The position numbers and the translations under genes are program-made. DNA of 64,000 nucleotides from the NCBI GenBank assembly GCA_944989445.1, contig CALYLW010000281.1:599824-663823 (forward strand), read 5' to 3'. Positions 1 through 12,389 of the stretch are shown here, piece by piece (position 1 is the stretch's first letter; every line of letters begins with the position of its first letter). Source of the stretch: Ampullaceana balthica. Taxonomy: Eukaryota > Mollusca > Gastropoda > Lymnaeidae. The notes beneath the pieces were generated by a model. It saw nothing but the letters and a program-made list of their open reading frames with translations, was not told the DNA's origin and ran no database searches.

Positions 1-290
1 TTACAAACGACTTGCAGGCTTAGAAGTGAACTCACAGCAACAGCAACATCGCAGCTGCGCTGACAACCAGTGATACCAAGCGGCCTTGAACTCATGACCC
101 ACATAACCTTCGACCCCAAAGATCCCAATTAACCGGCCCCTTGAATAAATCGTGTAGGTATTCCCCCCAGTAAGCCAGCCTTGATTTGATTTATCTCCCT
201 TAACAAAGAAACAAGTTCAATTTATTCTGAACATTTTTTTTAACCCGTTCTGATTGCGCCTTTCATCACGAACGCGTGCAGAACGAACCG
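1..290. other. Non-coding sequence, no feature seen
   Basis: I see no open frame, repeat or transposon end that I can support here. A short T-run precedes the first tandem array. Confidence 0.5.
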
Positions 291-801
291 AAATACCACA
301 GTGTACTGATATAAGGTATGTTGATGAAATACCGCAGTGTACAGAGATAAGGTATGTTCATGAAATACCACAGTGTACAGAGATAAGGTATGTTCATGAA
401 ATACCGCAGTGTACAGAGATAAGGTATGTTCATAAAATACCACAGTGTACAGAGATGAGGAGAGTTCATGAAATACCATAGTGTACAGACAAGAGGAATG
501 TTCATGAAATACCACAGTGTACAGACAAGAGGTATGTTCATTAAATACCACAGTGTACAGACAAGAGGATTGTTCATGAAATACCACAGTGTACAGACAA
601 GAGGAATGTTCATGAAATACCACAGTGTACAGACAAGAGATATGTTCATGAAATACCGCAGTGTACAGAGATAAGGTATGTTCATGAAATACCGCAGTGT
701 ACAGAGATGAGGAGAGTTCATGAAATACCACAGTGTACAGACCAGAGGAATGTTCATGAAATACCACAGTGTACAGACAAGAGGAATGTTCATGAAATAC
801 C
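291..801. repeat. 36-bp minisatellite, about 14 copies
   Basis: Tandem copies of a unit containing AAATACCACAGTGTACAG, with variants ACAAGAGGAATG, AGATAAGGTATG and AGATGAGGAGAG before TTCATG. The two sub-types occur in runs, which suggests block duplication. The period is a multiple of three and no stop falls in several frames, so long repetitive open frames appear on both strands. These are by-products and not genes. Confidence 0.95.
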
Positions 802-1215
802 TTTCACGATATGATGTGATGGTATCTGTTATAGCGCTCAATGCCAATGAGATGGACCAATACAGCACAATCATCGCGCTTTGATTTTCAAAACTAGGTG
901 TACATTTTTAAAATTGTCTTTGTTGTCACAATCCTTCTATGATTTTGAAAGAGTGTTTCAACGGTGTTGGTGCAGTTGCTTCGAAAGAGCGCACGCTAAA
1001 GGACCTCTATATGTGTCCAGCCACGACGAGACGTTTCAGCAGGGAATGCTTAGGGGTTATGGAGGAACGCAGCCTCTTTAGAGAAAATGTTTTGAAGTCA
1101 CTTCTTTCAAATTATTCAAATTGCTTCATACATAAATCTTGCAAAAATTATTTGAATCAAGACCCAAGCAAGAAATGGGGCGTCTCGTTTAATTCGGTCT
1201 TAAATAGAGTCTCAG
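802..1215. other. Non-coding spacer
   Basis: Between two arrays. Two overlapping short plus-strand open frames (881-1298) run into the next array. They show no recognisable domain, so I do not call a gene. Confidence 0.45.
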
Positions 1216-2002
1216 TTCAACGGCTGGTGAAGACGCAGATCAGACTTTGTTCAACGGCTGGTGAAGACGCAGATCAGACTTTGTTCAACGGCTGGTGAAG
1301 ACACAGACCAGACTATGTTCAACGACTGGTGAAGACACAGACCAGACTATGTTCAACGACTGGTGAAGACACAGACCAGACTATGTTCAAAGACTGGTGA
1401 AGACACAGACCAGACTATGTTCAACGACTGGTGAAGACACAGACCAGACTTTGTTCAACGGCTGGTGAAGACACAGACCAGACTATGTTCAACGACTGGT
1501 GAAGACACAGACCAGACTATGTTCAACGACTGGTGAAGACACAGACCAGACTTTTTTCAACGGCTGGTGAAGACACAGACCAGACTATGTTCAACGACTG
1601 TTGAAGACACAGACCAGACTATGTTCAAAGACTGGTGAAGACACAGACCAGACTATGTTCAAAGACTGGTGAAGACGCAGACCAGACTTTGTTCAACGAC
1701 TTGTGAAGACACAGACCAGACTATGTTCAACGAGAGGTTAAGACACAAATACGACTATGTTCAAAGACTGGTGAAGACACAGACCAGACTATGTTCAACG
1801 ACTGGTGAATACACAGACCAGACTTTCTTCAACAATTGTTGGTCTCAAACTAACTACATGTATATTCAACAACCGATGAAGTCGCAATGCAGACTATGTT
1901 GATCAAGTGGTTAATTAACAAACCAGACTATATTCTACAATTGTTGAAATCACAAACCAGACTATGTTCAACTACTGGTGAAGTCACAAACCAGACTATG
2001 TA
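1216..2002. repeat. 34-bp minisatellite, about 18 copies, degenerate 3' tail
   Basis: Unit contains TTCAACGACTGGTGAAGACA followed by CAGACCAGACTATG. Copies are regular to about 1833, then diverge into units with TTGTTGAAATCACAAACC and end near 2002. Sequence decay is concentrated at the right edge. Confidence 0.93.
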
Positions 2003-4139
2003 AGGATTGATAGACTAGGATTACTGAAATGCCGTGCGCACGAAAACGACATGTAAATAAAATAGAAGATAGCCTACGGTAAAAAGCTCTTGAGAAAATG
2101 TTAGTTATTTTGTGGATGGCATCCATCACTTGGCTGTAATGAAATGACACGAATGTGTTGTGATCAATGGAATATGATAGGGGGGGGGGTGGACAACTGG
2201 CCGGGAGTTTTGTCTTAATGGGATCATCGGGTTTGTGTGTGAGAGGAGTGGAGTTAGGTTGGCGGTTTCGAACAATATTCCAGGAGGTTTAGCACAGTGA
2301 GTGCAACGCGGATGGGAGTGTGTTGGTCGTTGGTGCACGTGTGTAGAAAGTGTGTGTGTCTTCGTACAAGTGTGTACGTAATCTTTGTGGTTCTGTTAAA
2401 TTATGTTTGTTGTATTTATGTCTCGGTACAAATGTGTGTTTCTTGAATGCGTGTTTTGGCTTTAGTGTGTCTCACAGTGTGTGTGTGTCTTGTATGTATG
2501 TGTGTCATGGTGCTTGGGTGCTGGGAGTATATGTGTCTTCCCGTGTGCGTTGTATCTCCTTTGTGTGACTTCGTACAATTGTGTAAATATATGTGTGGCT
2601 TCTGGTTACAAATGCGCACCAACTATGTTAGCCTTTGTAAAAATGTTTATTCAACGTGTGTCTCTGGGTACACGTATGTACCTAGCACGCGTCTTACAAA
2701 TGTATACCTAATATGTGCGTTCACATTGTGTTGTTTCGGGTATTATTTTAGTTTGTGTTCGTATTAACACATAAAAATTAACGATTTTAACACATAAAAA
2801 GTAACGATTTTATTTTTGTGTTCATCTTTGTCTTTGTAGAGTTGAAATGGTTTTTATTGTTTTTAAATTATTTTACAAAATTAATGAAATCCTTTAACTT
2901 ATATTCTTCGAAAACAATCTAACTTCCAAGAATATTCCCTTACACCTATTTGTTGTTTTTCGACACAATAATGAAGGTGAAACAAGGTGCTGTTTGATTC
3001 AACATGGTGTCTCGGGATTAATTGCTTTATTTTGCTGATGCATCGATTCGCTGATTTTTCACTGCTTTCTATAAATGAATATCTCGTCTCTGTGTAGATG
3101 TGTTTATGACTTGGCCCAGTATAAGTCATGACTAACATATAAATGAACGCGTTGACTTGGGGGGGGGGCGGGTGATGTAGTTAATTTAATATTTGGTAAA
3201 GGAAATGTCTTTAATAATGGCGTCCTCTTGATTGAACCTCGCTGCGTTAAATTGCAAGTACTCATTTTACCTACTTGAAAACTGTCATCTAAAGTAAGTT
3301 TGTAAACTACTAGACAGTACACCATTAATCTCATCACTTGTGGACGTCAAACCATTAATCTCGTAACTTGAGCACTGCACACAATTAGTCCACAACAAAA
3401 TCAGTTTACGAAATCGTCAACCTATTTTAAGAAATTATGAACACATAAAACTGATAATTAAAATAGTAAAATTTGAGCAATTACCAAGAGTTGTTCACCT
3501 TCCTTTCATTAGTTCCATTTGTGCCCAGCCTTCTCTCACAAGTTTCTTTTTTTTTGTTGGTTACATTATATCATATCCCAACTTACAACCTAAAGGGGAA
3601 TAATTGTCTTTACTGTTTATTTTTTTTATCTTTTCCTTTAATGATTTCCATCTCTTTCAGCAGACGACTTATTCTCTCCCTTTGTGATCCTTCCACAGCC
3701 GAGCCATTAGCGAGGTCAAAAATAGTTTTGTTGTGAGTAGTAAATATATCTGTTGGTTCTGTCGGTGGTGTGAATAAATGGATGTTTTGTGCAAGATATC
3801 AGACACCATCGGGATGTTTTGTGTAAGGTACAAGACACAATCTTGTTGATTTGTGCAAGCTACCAACGACGTTCCCGCTAGGGTCTGAGGTTGTTGTGCA
3901 AAATAAAAAACTCGTGTGCAAAATTTAACAGTGTACCTTTTTTTGTGTGCAAAATTTTAGACATCCCACAAAATTACATGCACTAATTGGACCGATATAC
4001 TTCATGTGACAATTTTTTTTAATCAAAATAATATAGTAGATTACAATTAAATAAACAAGAGTTCGAAATGTATATTTCTGTTCAGCGGTATTTATCATGT
4101 ATAAAGCAACCAAATGCCAACATACCCATATGCCGCTAA
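2003..4139. other. Non-coding stretch with GT-rich tract
   Basis: The segment 2340-2770 is rich in TGTGTG with loosely repeated GTACAAATGTGT-like words, probably a decayed simple or minisatellite array. Around 3778-3880 three diverged units of about 31 bp share GATGTTTTGTGCAAG. G-runs lie at 2181-2190 and near 3160. No gene is supported. Confidence 0.5.
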
Positions 4140-4413
4140 GGGGCCGCCCATAAAGTACGTCACGCTATTTTTGACCATTTCAACTCCCCCTCCCCCTGTC
4201 AAAAACTGTCACAAATCTTGGACCCCCCCCCCTAAAGTACGTCACACTTTCGAACAAAAATTTTGTTTTTTTATTTACAAAGTAATTAAAATTTAATATA
4301 AAACACCGTGACGTCATACATGGCCGGACCCCCCCTCCCTCCTGTCACAAATTGTCACACTTTATTACTCCCCTCCCCCCCTCTGGAGCGTGACGTACTT
4401 TATGGACGGCCCC
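4140..4413. mobile_element. 274-bp MITE with GGGGCC termini, TAA target duplication
   Basis: The left end GGGGCCGCCCATAAAGTACG matches in inverted orientation the right end CGTACTTTATGGACGGCCCC. Flanking TAA is present on both sides (4137-4139, 4414-4416). The interior is pyrimidine-rich on the plus strand and encodes nothing. A second copy lies at 7064-7342. A 3-bp TAA duplication fits PIF/Harbinger-type MITEs, but TTAA-type families cannot be excluded. Confidence 0.85.
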
Positions 4414-4567
4414 TAATCTATTCTGGGGGCACTCTGGCGTATGTATTTCAACGAGATCCATCTTTTATAGACTTCGTCAAGGTTGATCTGATGCAGAGGC
4501 GTCACTAGGGTTGGTGTCACACCCCCCACCCCCATGACTTGCCCCATAAATCTCCTCGAGTCTGCCA

Positions 4568-4963
4568 AATGTCAATATTATCATACAAATGAGTAGTAGA
4601 ATACAGCTGAATACCGGAGTCAATGTCAATATTTTCATACCGATGAGTAGTCGAATACAGCTGAATACCGGAGTCAATGTCAATATTATCATACAGATGC
4701 GTGGTCGAATACAGCTGAATACCGGAGTCAATGTCAATATTATCATACCGATGAGTAGTCGAATATAACTGAATACCGGAGTCAATGTCAATATTATCAT
4801 ACCGATGAGTAGTCGAATACAGCTGAATACCGGAGTCAATGTCAATATTATCATACCGATGAGTAGTCGATCACAGCTGAATACCTGAGTCAATGTCAAT
4901 ATTATCATACCGATGAGTAGTCGAACACAGCTGAATACCGGAGTTAATGTAAATATTTTCATG
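4568..4963. repeat. 54-bp minisatellite, about 7 copies
   Basis: Unit includes AATGTCAATATTATCATACC and GCTGAATACCGGAGT. The 18-codon period without stops produces a repetitive minus-strand open frame of about 161 codons; I treat this as a by-product. It follows a fragment at about 4495-4560 starting CAGAGGCGTCACTAGGG that looks like a decayed transposon end. Confidence 0.93.
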
Positions 4964-5100
4964 AAACTATTTCAGAGCAACTGGTTCATGCCATTTTTTA
5001 GGACATCGGTGTTAATATTTCGGACCTCAATTTTTTCAATGTTACTGTACCTCGACTTTACCTCGATTTTACCTCTGACTTTAACTCTGACTTTGGCAGC

Positions 5101-5246
5101 GATCCTTCTAAATACGTTAGATCGTCCATGGCAGGTATTAAAGTGTCCCTATTTCTAGTGGTACAATCAGCGTGATCCCTCTAAATACGTTAGATCGTCC
5201 ATGGCAGGTATTAAAGTGTCCCTATTTCTAGTGGTACAATCAGCGT
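5101..5246. repeat. Two direct copies of a 73-bp unit
   Basis: The unit starting GATCCTTCTAAATACGTTAG is followed directly by a second copy (5174 on) with one substitution near its start. The near-identity points to a recent duplication. Confidence 0.93.
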
Positions 5247-5777
5247 GACGTTGAGTCCACACAAGAAAGGTGATTACAACCTTAACTCATGAATGGTGAT
5301 AGAAACCTTAATGGATTGTGATGAGGGGGGCACAGGGAGAATCCGAGAACCCTCGATGTCCGATCTGGAAATTATTTTAATGTCCTTCCACAAATGTCCC
5401 TCATTCCATCGAACGGGCACTTTGCTGATAAATGTTCTATTCTTTTTGGCATCGGCTACGCCACTGCAGCGTCGACCTTTGTCCCCGGACATGATCGGGA
5501 ACATATCAGCAAAGGTCAGGGTTTCCATCGTGTTTGTTAAAATATTGTTTCTATTTTTTTCTTTTAAATTCAAAATTCGATCGCACATTTTTATTTGCTA
5601 CAACATCAAGGTATCTGCAGAAAAAGTTTCATAAAACACAAAGAGAATATCTCAAATTGCTCCTAAAGTTGCTGATTTATTTCTATATACAATATTCAAA
5701 TTATTGGCCACCGAAGCATTTGTTATTTAACAACACACACTGCAATTATTTTAAACAAACGTTATACAATTCCAAAA
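5247..5777. other. Non-coding stretch with overlapping anonymous open frames
   Basis: Both strands carry an open frame of about 100 codons at 5274-5634. Neither shows a domain I recognise, and no convincing splice or promoter context is visible. Left unassigned. Confidence 0.4.
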
Positions 5778-6001
5778 AACACAACATTCCATTACATAAA
5801 CACAATATTCCATTTCATAAACACAGCATTTTACTACATTAACACAACATTTGATTATATAAATACAATATTCCACTACATAAACACAACATTCCATTGC
5901 ATGAATACAACACTCCATTACATAAATACAAAACTCCATTACATAAGCACAACATCCCATTACATAAATACAACAGTCCATTACATAAATACAACACTCT
6001 A
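5778..6001. repeat. About 21-bp minisatellite, about 10 copies
   Basis: Degenerate units around ACAACATTCCATTACATAAA, variable in the middle. AT-rich, moderately diverged. Confidence 0.88.
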
Positions 6002-6008
6002 TGAGGCG

Positions 6009-6110
6009 CCTCAATGAAGATGGGTCCCAATGAAGAGGCGTCCCAATGAAGAGGGGTCCCAATGAAGAGGCGTCCCAATGAAGAGGCGTCCCAATGAAGA
6101 GGCATCCCAT
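6009..6110. repeat. 16-bp minisatellite, about 6 copies
   Basis: Units of TGAAGAGGCGTCCCAA abut the end of the preceding 21-bp array within 10 bases. Two unrelated arrays sit back to back. Confidence 0.92.
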
Positions 6111-7063
6111 CGCACGTGTGACAAGCCTGTACCAAAGTGAGCCAATTAATTGTCAGTTATACTCTGTGGTCTGCCGAGCGGAACAGCGAGCGGGAGAGAG
6201 AGGGGCGCTTGTTGCCCGCACGAGTCTTGACTCCCAGTTGCATTTTGTGCGCGGGTTCAGACAACGAGATATACTTTCATGTGTCTTTTATTTCATTCCA
6301 CGGACTTTTATTAAGTGTCCACCATTCCGGGACTTTCATTCATCTATGTGTCTATGGTATGTTTAACTTTGAAATCTAATTAATTTATTCTATAATTATT
6401 TTTGGTTACTTAATTTAATTGAATAGTACATCTTTCACACAAAAAATATCATAAATCTGCGCATGAATTTGGGTTTAAATAAAGTTTATCGTTTACAAAA
6501 ATCTGGAATATTTGTATTAAGACTAGGAATAACCCACCAATAAATTTAGACTAGAAATACCCCACAAATCCCTCCCACATAATGTATCAGTGTCAGTTGA
6601 AGGGATTCATCAGTTACTTGTAGATTTACATTGAAGCCACACACTTTTTTAATAATGACTTCTCCACGATGTATGCCATTTGAGCCATCATTCGCTATCT
6701 TAACTATTTGAATACTTTACACGAAACTATTTATTTGACCAAAACTGAAGGCTCCATAAATAAGAGAAGAGGAAAACACTTAACGCGCTTTTTGTGTTAT
6801 CAATAAACTCCTTAGCGCAAATATCAAAATTTTAAAAACTGACAACTTTTTAATGAGAGAGTTCTGGATTTTAAAGAAATGTTTCTATTTATTTTTTATT
6901 TTTACTTTTGTTTTTAAAATTCTTTATTTTATTATTTTTTGTTTTTTGTTGTTTTTTTTTGTTGTTGTAGGAAGTATGCCTCTCTTCTTGTGTGTTCTTA
7001 CGACACGTTAAAAAAATAAAATTGATGAAATACTTGCACTAAAAGTGTGCAATGAATGTGAAC
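6111..7063. other. Non-coding, T-rich toward the right
   Basis: The segment 6115-6380 has two short overlapping plus-strand open frames without recognisable domains. From 6880 to 6970 the sequence is T-rich with GTTGTTG runs. No feature supported. Confidence 0.45.
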
Positions 7064-7342
7064 AGTTAAGTACGTCACATTATTTTTGACCATTTTAACT
7101 CTCCCCCTCCCCCTCCCCCTGTCACAAACTGTCACAAATCTAGGACCGCCCCCCCCCCTAAAGTACGTCACACTTTCGAACAAAAACATATTTGTAATTA
7201 ACAAAATAATTAAAATTTAATTATAAAACAGCGTGACGTCACACATGGCCAGACCTACCCCTCCCCTCCCCATGTCACAAACTGTCACACTTTCTTACAC
7301 CCCCCCCCCTTCTGGAGCTTGACGTACTTTATGGCTGGCCCC
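7064..7342. mobile_element. Second copy of the GGGGCC MITE, left end truncated
   Basis: AAGTACGTCACATTATTTTT, the CCCCTCCCCCTGTCACAAAC core and the right end GACGTACTTTATGGCTGGCC match the element at 4140-4413. The left terminal bases (GGGGCCGTCCAT) are missing, so this copy lacks a complete inverted repeat. Confidence 0.8.
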
Positions 7343-8990
7343 ATAGTCGTTTATGTTAGATCTCAAACTATCATAATATTCGGACCTATAAAAACGGCGC
7401 AACGATAGCTCTATAAAGAGGATTTGTTTGTATCGAGTGAGTCATCACCATTTATGAGTTTAATGTATGACTTGTCACAGGGATTCTAACATTTTCAGAA
7501 ACATTATCTCATAAAAGTATTTCAAAAATAAACTTTGCAATTTTTTAAAAAAATATCAGAATAAAATTATTTCATAATGTGTTGGCCGGGAAATCATTTG
7601 AGAACCGCACTGACAAGTCTGTAAACTAAAAAAAGAAGAGAATGAATGAAAAAAAATATTTAAATACAATTTAATCTACAATGGCTGGCGTGTATTGAAT
7701 ATTCAGCAATGAATGTTGGATAAATCAAGCATAAAATTGATACAATACAAACATCTGTCAGGAAAAATCTTGAGACCAAATACGCAAAACAGTTTTATGT
7801 GGGTCACGTCTGAGTCGCTGAAAATTAATCTTTGGGATTTACTCCCAATTAAATATGGAGGCTTGTCATTTTTGTCTCTAAATTCTGGTGTTAAGCAGAT
7901 TATCTTTAGGAGTGATTGAAAACAGAAACGATAATTCTATGGCGCGTGCACAAATCTATCGTGTATTTGTGTGTGTGGTGGTGGTGGGGGGGTTGGGGTT
8001 GGGGTTGATAGCCACGGTGGAGACACGTTTGAGTAAATCTGATTGCTTTTGAAAATAACAACGTACTGGCTTCAGAACTTAAACTTGCAGTTAAAACATA
8101 AAGCACAGGCAGAAGACATCAAATAATTTTGGTGACATAACTTTTTGTTATATGTAAAAGTTGTAAACATAGATTGTTTTGTTTGGGCGTTATGAAATGT
8201 GTTATGAAAATTAAGCTGTTATCTCACTGCACTAATGATTAAAAATCCTGCCAAAGTAAACGTAAATTTCCAAGTATATTCATTTCTGTTTGAATTGTGA
8301 AGGATACGCATTCGGAGGTCATTGGTTTTCACTTCTAAATATGTTTCGTTACAATTAAAGAGTGTTAAAGATTTAGTTCCACACGTCCTTGAGGGGGGGG
8401 GGCGGAGTAAAAAACAAACTGCTGGTTGGCGCTGTTGTATTGTGAGAACAGATGACCTTACAATAATCTATTGTCTGATCATTGGTAACGAGCTGCGTGA
8501 TCCCATACACACGTATCCCATGTAAAAACCACTTTTGTATTTACCGACGGCGCGTGAAAAGCCAGTTTTGTCAATGGCTTCAGTCACGCACTATTAGTTC
8601 TAACAATGACCAAACGTGAGCACTCTTAGTGACATGAGCCAGGATTTGACCCCTGGTCCCAACATTCGGTCCAGCGGAAGTCGCTTGCAGCCGCAGTAAT
8701 AAAAATTGTTACCCGATCGAAAGTTGTTGACGGAAAATTGCATTTTCCTGTTTCAGTCTGCACATCGTGTATCACTTTCACTCTCACACTTCACCCGTGG
8801 GACTAAAAGAGGCAGTGCCTGGTTATGCCTTTTTAAAACTTTTTTTAGGGGGGGGGGCTGGAGTGGGCGTGGTGTGGGATGGTGGACAGGTCATATCTTA
8901 CAGGTAACCAACCTGTTTCCTCCGAGAGTATTTCTTTAATTGTGAGAATCTTTACTTCATTCCCCAGCTCTAACCACATCTCAAAATACA
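7343..8990. other. Non-coding stretch
   Basis: Holds G-rich tracts (7979-8008 with repeated GGTTGGG, 8393-8402, 8848-8857) but no gene, array or complete transposon that I can identify. Two short open frames (7713-7919, 8322-8525) have no recognisable content. Confidence 0.45.
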
Positions 8991-9320
8991 AATGGCTAGT
9001 GGCGTCCATTCAAATAGACTTCACCAGACCAATGGCTAGTGGCGTCCATTCAAATAGACTTCACCAGACCAATGGCTAGTGGCGTCCATTCAAATAGACT
9101 TCACCAGACCAATGGCTAGTGGCGTCCATTCAAATAGACTTCACCAGACCAATGGCTAGTGGCGTCCATTCAAATAGACTTCACCAGACCAATGGCTAGT
9201 GGCGTCCATTCAAATAGACTTCACCAGACCAATGGCTAGTGGCGTCCATTCAAATAGACTTCACCAGACCAATGGCTAGTGGCGTCCATTCAAATAGGCT
9301 TCACCAGACCAATGGCTAGT
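8991..9320. repeat. 40-bp minisatellite, about 8 almost identical copies
   Basis: Unit starts AATGGCTAGTGGCGTCCATT and ends with TTCACCAGACC. I see a single substitution (near 9297) in the whole array, so it is very young or recently homogenised. Confidence 0.96.
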
Positions 9321-10361
9321 GATATATTTCACAATAACAAACAAAAAATGGCCTATGGCTATTATTTAAACACGACCCGTCAGTTTGTATTGTCCTTTCT
9401 TAAATAACAACCCGAAAATGAATGAAAATGACATTCGCCTCCTTTATCTTCTGTTATAAATCTTAAATTTCTATTGACGTAATTGGCAAAGGTGCCAGCC
9501 CAAATAATGAAATACAATTGGCGGCGCTCTCTAAATTTAGTTGCTGAATGAATTGTCATTAATTCAATAGATTGAAAGTCTCTTTGAAATTTTCTGTGTA
9601 TTATTGTCAGGTGTCTAGCCGCTTGAGGAAACAGCTAACAACTTGATTAAAATCCTATTTGAAATTAGCCGTGTAGTAATTTCATCTGTCTAGCCGTGTC
9701 AGCTGACAGCTAACAAACTTAAATTGTCAACACTCGCTTAGTGACGAAGTGACAAAGAAATATTTTTTTTAAATAATAAAAAAAGAACCTTCTTGGATGA
9801 ACAAAGTTTTGTTAAAGAAAGGTTTTGTTGTTATATAGACGGTTTTTGTTATTGTGAAGGTTTGTTTATAGAAAAAATACCAGTGAATAGCCAGGATCAA
9901 ATACAGTCCACAACCGTCTCATTGTGTTTGTTTGTTCATTAATGCGTAACAAGGGCTTTAATGACGGACACCTTTTTCATTCAATTTTTAAATTAATTTG
10001 CCAGAAAGTTTTTAGAACTGAGCTTCAGCCAATGTGGTAATCAACACCCTGCTGCCCCCTCTCCCCACACACAATATATTTCTGCGACAACAAACTCGAC
10101 AACTCCCCACACACACACACACCAACAGCCCCATACGCTGAAGCCCAACTCCCCACACATGCAACAAGCCTCCTGGTTTATATCAACGATACCTAAAAAT
10201 TAATTCAGTGACGGTTTAAATTACAGCAACACGTCCCTTCATCCCCCCCAGCCCCCCCCACCCCCCACCCCGTGACTCTTTCAATTTGCATCGACCACGA
10301 ATGTCCGCATGACGCAGCTCAGCTGTGAGATTAGCCGGCATGTGTCGCCCGGCATGTTCTC
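9321..10361. other. Non-coding stretch
   Basis: AT-rich. Around 9600-9720 two diverged segments share GTCTAGCCG and CAGCTAACAA, suggesting an old duplication. C-rich tracts appear at 10050-10270. No gene supported. Confidence 0.45.
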
Positions 10362-10775
10362 TACTTCTGGTGGCATGTGGTCCGTATTTCTGGTGGCATG
10401 TGGTCCCTATTTCTGGTGGCATGTGGTCCCTATTTCTGATGGCCTGTGGTCAATATTTCTGGTGGCATGTGGTCAAGGGGTCCCTATTTCTGGTGGCATG
10501 TGGTCCCTATTTCTGGTGGCATGTGGTCCCTATTTCTGATGCCATGTGGTCCTATTTCTGGTGGTATGTGGTCCTATTTCTGCTGCCATGTGGTTCTATT
10601 TCTGGTGGCATGGGGTCCCTATTTTTGATGGCATGTGGTTCCTATTTCTGGTGGCATGTGGTCCCTATTTCTGGTGGCATGTGGTCCCTATTTCTGGTGG
10701 CATGTGGTCCCTATTTCTGATGGCATGTGGTCCCTATTTCTGGTGGCCAGTTGTCTATACTTCTGATGCCATGTG
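10362..10775. repeat. About 23-bp minisatellite, about 18 copies
   Basis: Units of TATTTCTGGTGGCATGTGG plus TCCC, with some 22-bp and expanded copies. The period cycles through all frames, giving several tryptophan-rich repetitive open frames that are by-products. The possible exon at 10820 starts shortly after it. Confidence 0.93.
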
Positions 10776-10881
10776 GTCTATACTTCACACATTATTATCA
10801 CTGAATCTTGTTAACACAGGGAACAAGGAGTTTTCAGCGGATCAGTTCCAATAGCAAAACTATGAATTGATGTGTAACACT

Positions 10882-11135
10882 ATGACGTATATCTTTGTGC
10901 TGCTTGCTGTGTCCGGTACTTGCAGTAGCTCCAGCTTTGAGGGGATTATTGGTAACTATCTCGTGTCGTCAGATTGGTTGTACATGAACATTGGCGACAG
11001 TCTGGCAAAGTATGCGCTCCATGGCCATATCCCTATCGTAAGAGCAGACACGCGTCGATGGAGCACTGAGAATCAGCACCTTCTAGCATCTCGTAGAGCG
11101 ACATCACAGCGCGTCATTCTGCTGACCTGTGACGT
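10882..11135 (+). CDS. Possible first coding exon of a secreted protein (unrecognised)
   Basis: A GC-richer open frame with a hydrophobic start, MTYIFVLLAVSGTCSS, that looks like a signal peptide. About 70 residues without repeats follow. The frame meets a consensus 5' splice site GT|GTAAGT at 11135/11136, just before an in-frame TAA. A possible 3' splice site (TTGTTAACACAG) lies at 10819, so the exon could be 10820-11135 with a short 5' leader. An upstream ATG at 10870 is in the same frame; I prefer 10882 because the signal peptide then starts at residue 1. I do not recognise the protein and see no second exon. It could also be chance. Confidence 0.3.
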
Positions 11136-11425
11136 GTAAGTTGTGTCTCGGTGACAGTGGCGTTGCGAAGGTAGGGGGAAATGAGTCCGAATTCGAAAGT
11201 CCCACTGGGCCCCAATTGAGGGGGGCCACAAAGGAGTGTCCGAAAAAAATTTTACATTAAATTTTACACCACCGCCATGTATGCAGGGCCCCCAAAGAGG
11301 TCAAGCCCCCTCGGGCTCCCAAATCCCTACAAATCCTAACTACTCAGCTCATTCGAGATCTCTCGTTGGAACATGCGCCATCTCTTGAAACATTTTCACA
11401 TCCCAACCACTTTCCTTGGACTGCT
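11136..11425. other. Possible transposon-derived fragment
   Basis: Begins near GACAGTGGCGTTGCGAAGG and contains GGGCCCCC tracts, resembling the CAGTGGCGTAGC-type ends of many DNA transposons. No matching right end is visible, so this is a weak call. Confidence 0.3.
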
Positions 11426-12389
11426 CAAAGCCTCAGGTCCTGGTATTTATCATTTCACAAAGGCTCAGGTCCTGATATTTATCACATCACAAAGGCTCAG
11501 GTCCTGATATTTATCACATCACAAAGGCTCAGGTCCTGGTATTTATCACATCACAAAGGCTCAGGTCCTGGTATTTATCATTTCACAAAGGCTCAGGTCC
11601 TGATATTTATCACATCACAAAGGCTCAGGTCCTGATATTTATCACATCACAAAGGCTCAGGTCCTGGTATTTATCATTTCACAAAGGCTCAGGTCCTGAT
11701 ATTTATCACATCACAAAGGCTCAGGTCCTGATATTTATCACATCACAAAGGCTCAGGTCCTGGTATTTATCATTTCACAAAGGATCAGGTCCTGGTTTTT
11801 ATCATTTCACAAAGCCTCAGGTCCTGGTATTTATCACATCACAAAGGCTCAGGTCCTGGTATTTATCACATCACAAAGGCTCAGGTCCTGGTATTTATCA
11901 CATCACAAAGGCTCAGGTCCTGGTATTTATCACATCACAAAGGCTCAGGTCCTGGTATTTATCACATCACAAAGGCTCAGGTCCTGGTATTTATCACATC
12001 ACAAAGGCTCAGGTCCTGGTATTTATCACATCACAAAGGCTCAGGTCCTGGTATTTATCACATCACAAAGGCTCAGGTCCTGGTATTTATCACATCACAA
12101 AGGCTCAGGTCCTGGTATTTATCACATCACAAAGGCTCAGGTCCTGGTATTTATCACATCACAAAGGCTCAGGTCCTGGTATTTATCACATCACAAAGGC
12201 TCAGGTCCTGGTATTTATCACATCACAAAGGCTCAGGTCCTGGTATTTATCACATCACAAAGGCTCAGGTCCTGGTATTTATCACATCACAAAGGCTCAG
12301 GTCCTGGTATTTATCACATCACAAAGGCTCAGGTCCTGGTATTTATCACATCACAAAGGCTCAGGTCCTGGTATTTATCACATCACAAA
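11426..12389. repeat. 32-bp minisatellite, about 30 copies
   Basis: Unit contains AAAGGCTCAGGTCCTGGTAT followed by TTATCACATCAC. The left third mixes variants (CTGGTAT/CTGATAT, CACATCAC/CATTTCAC). The right two thirds (about 11810-12380) are nearly uniform, indicating recent expansion from one variant at the right side. Confidence 0.96.

Noticed and set aside
5274..5634. Anonymous open frames of about 100 codons on both strands
   Set aside because: No domain, no splice or start context, and overlapping frames on opposite strands; chance is a fair explanation.
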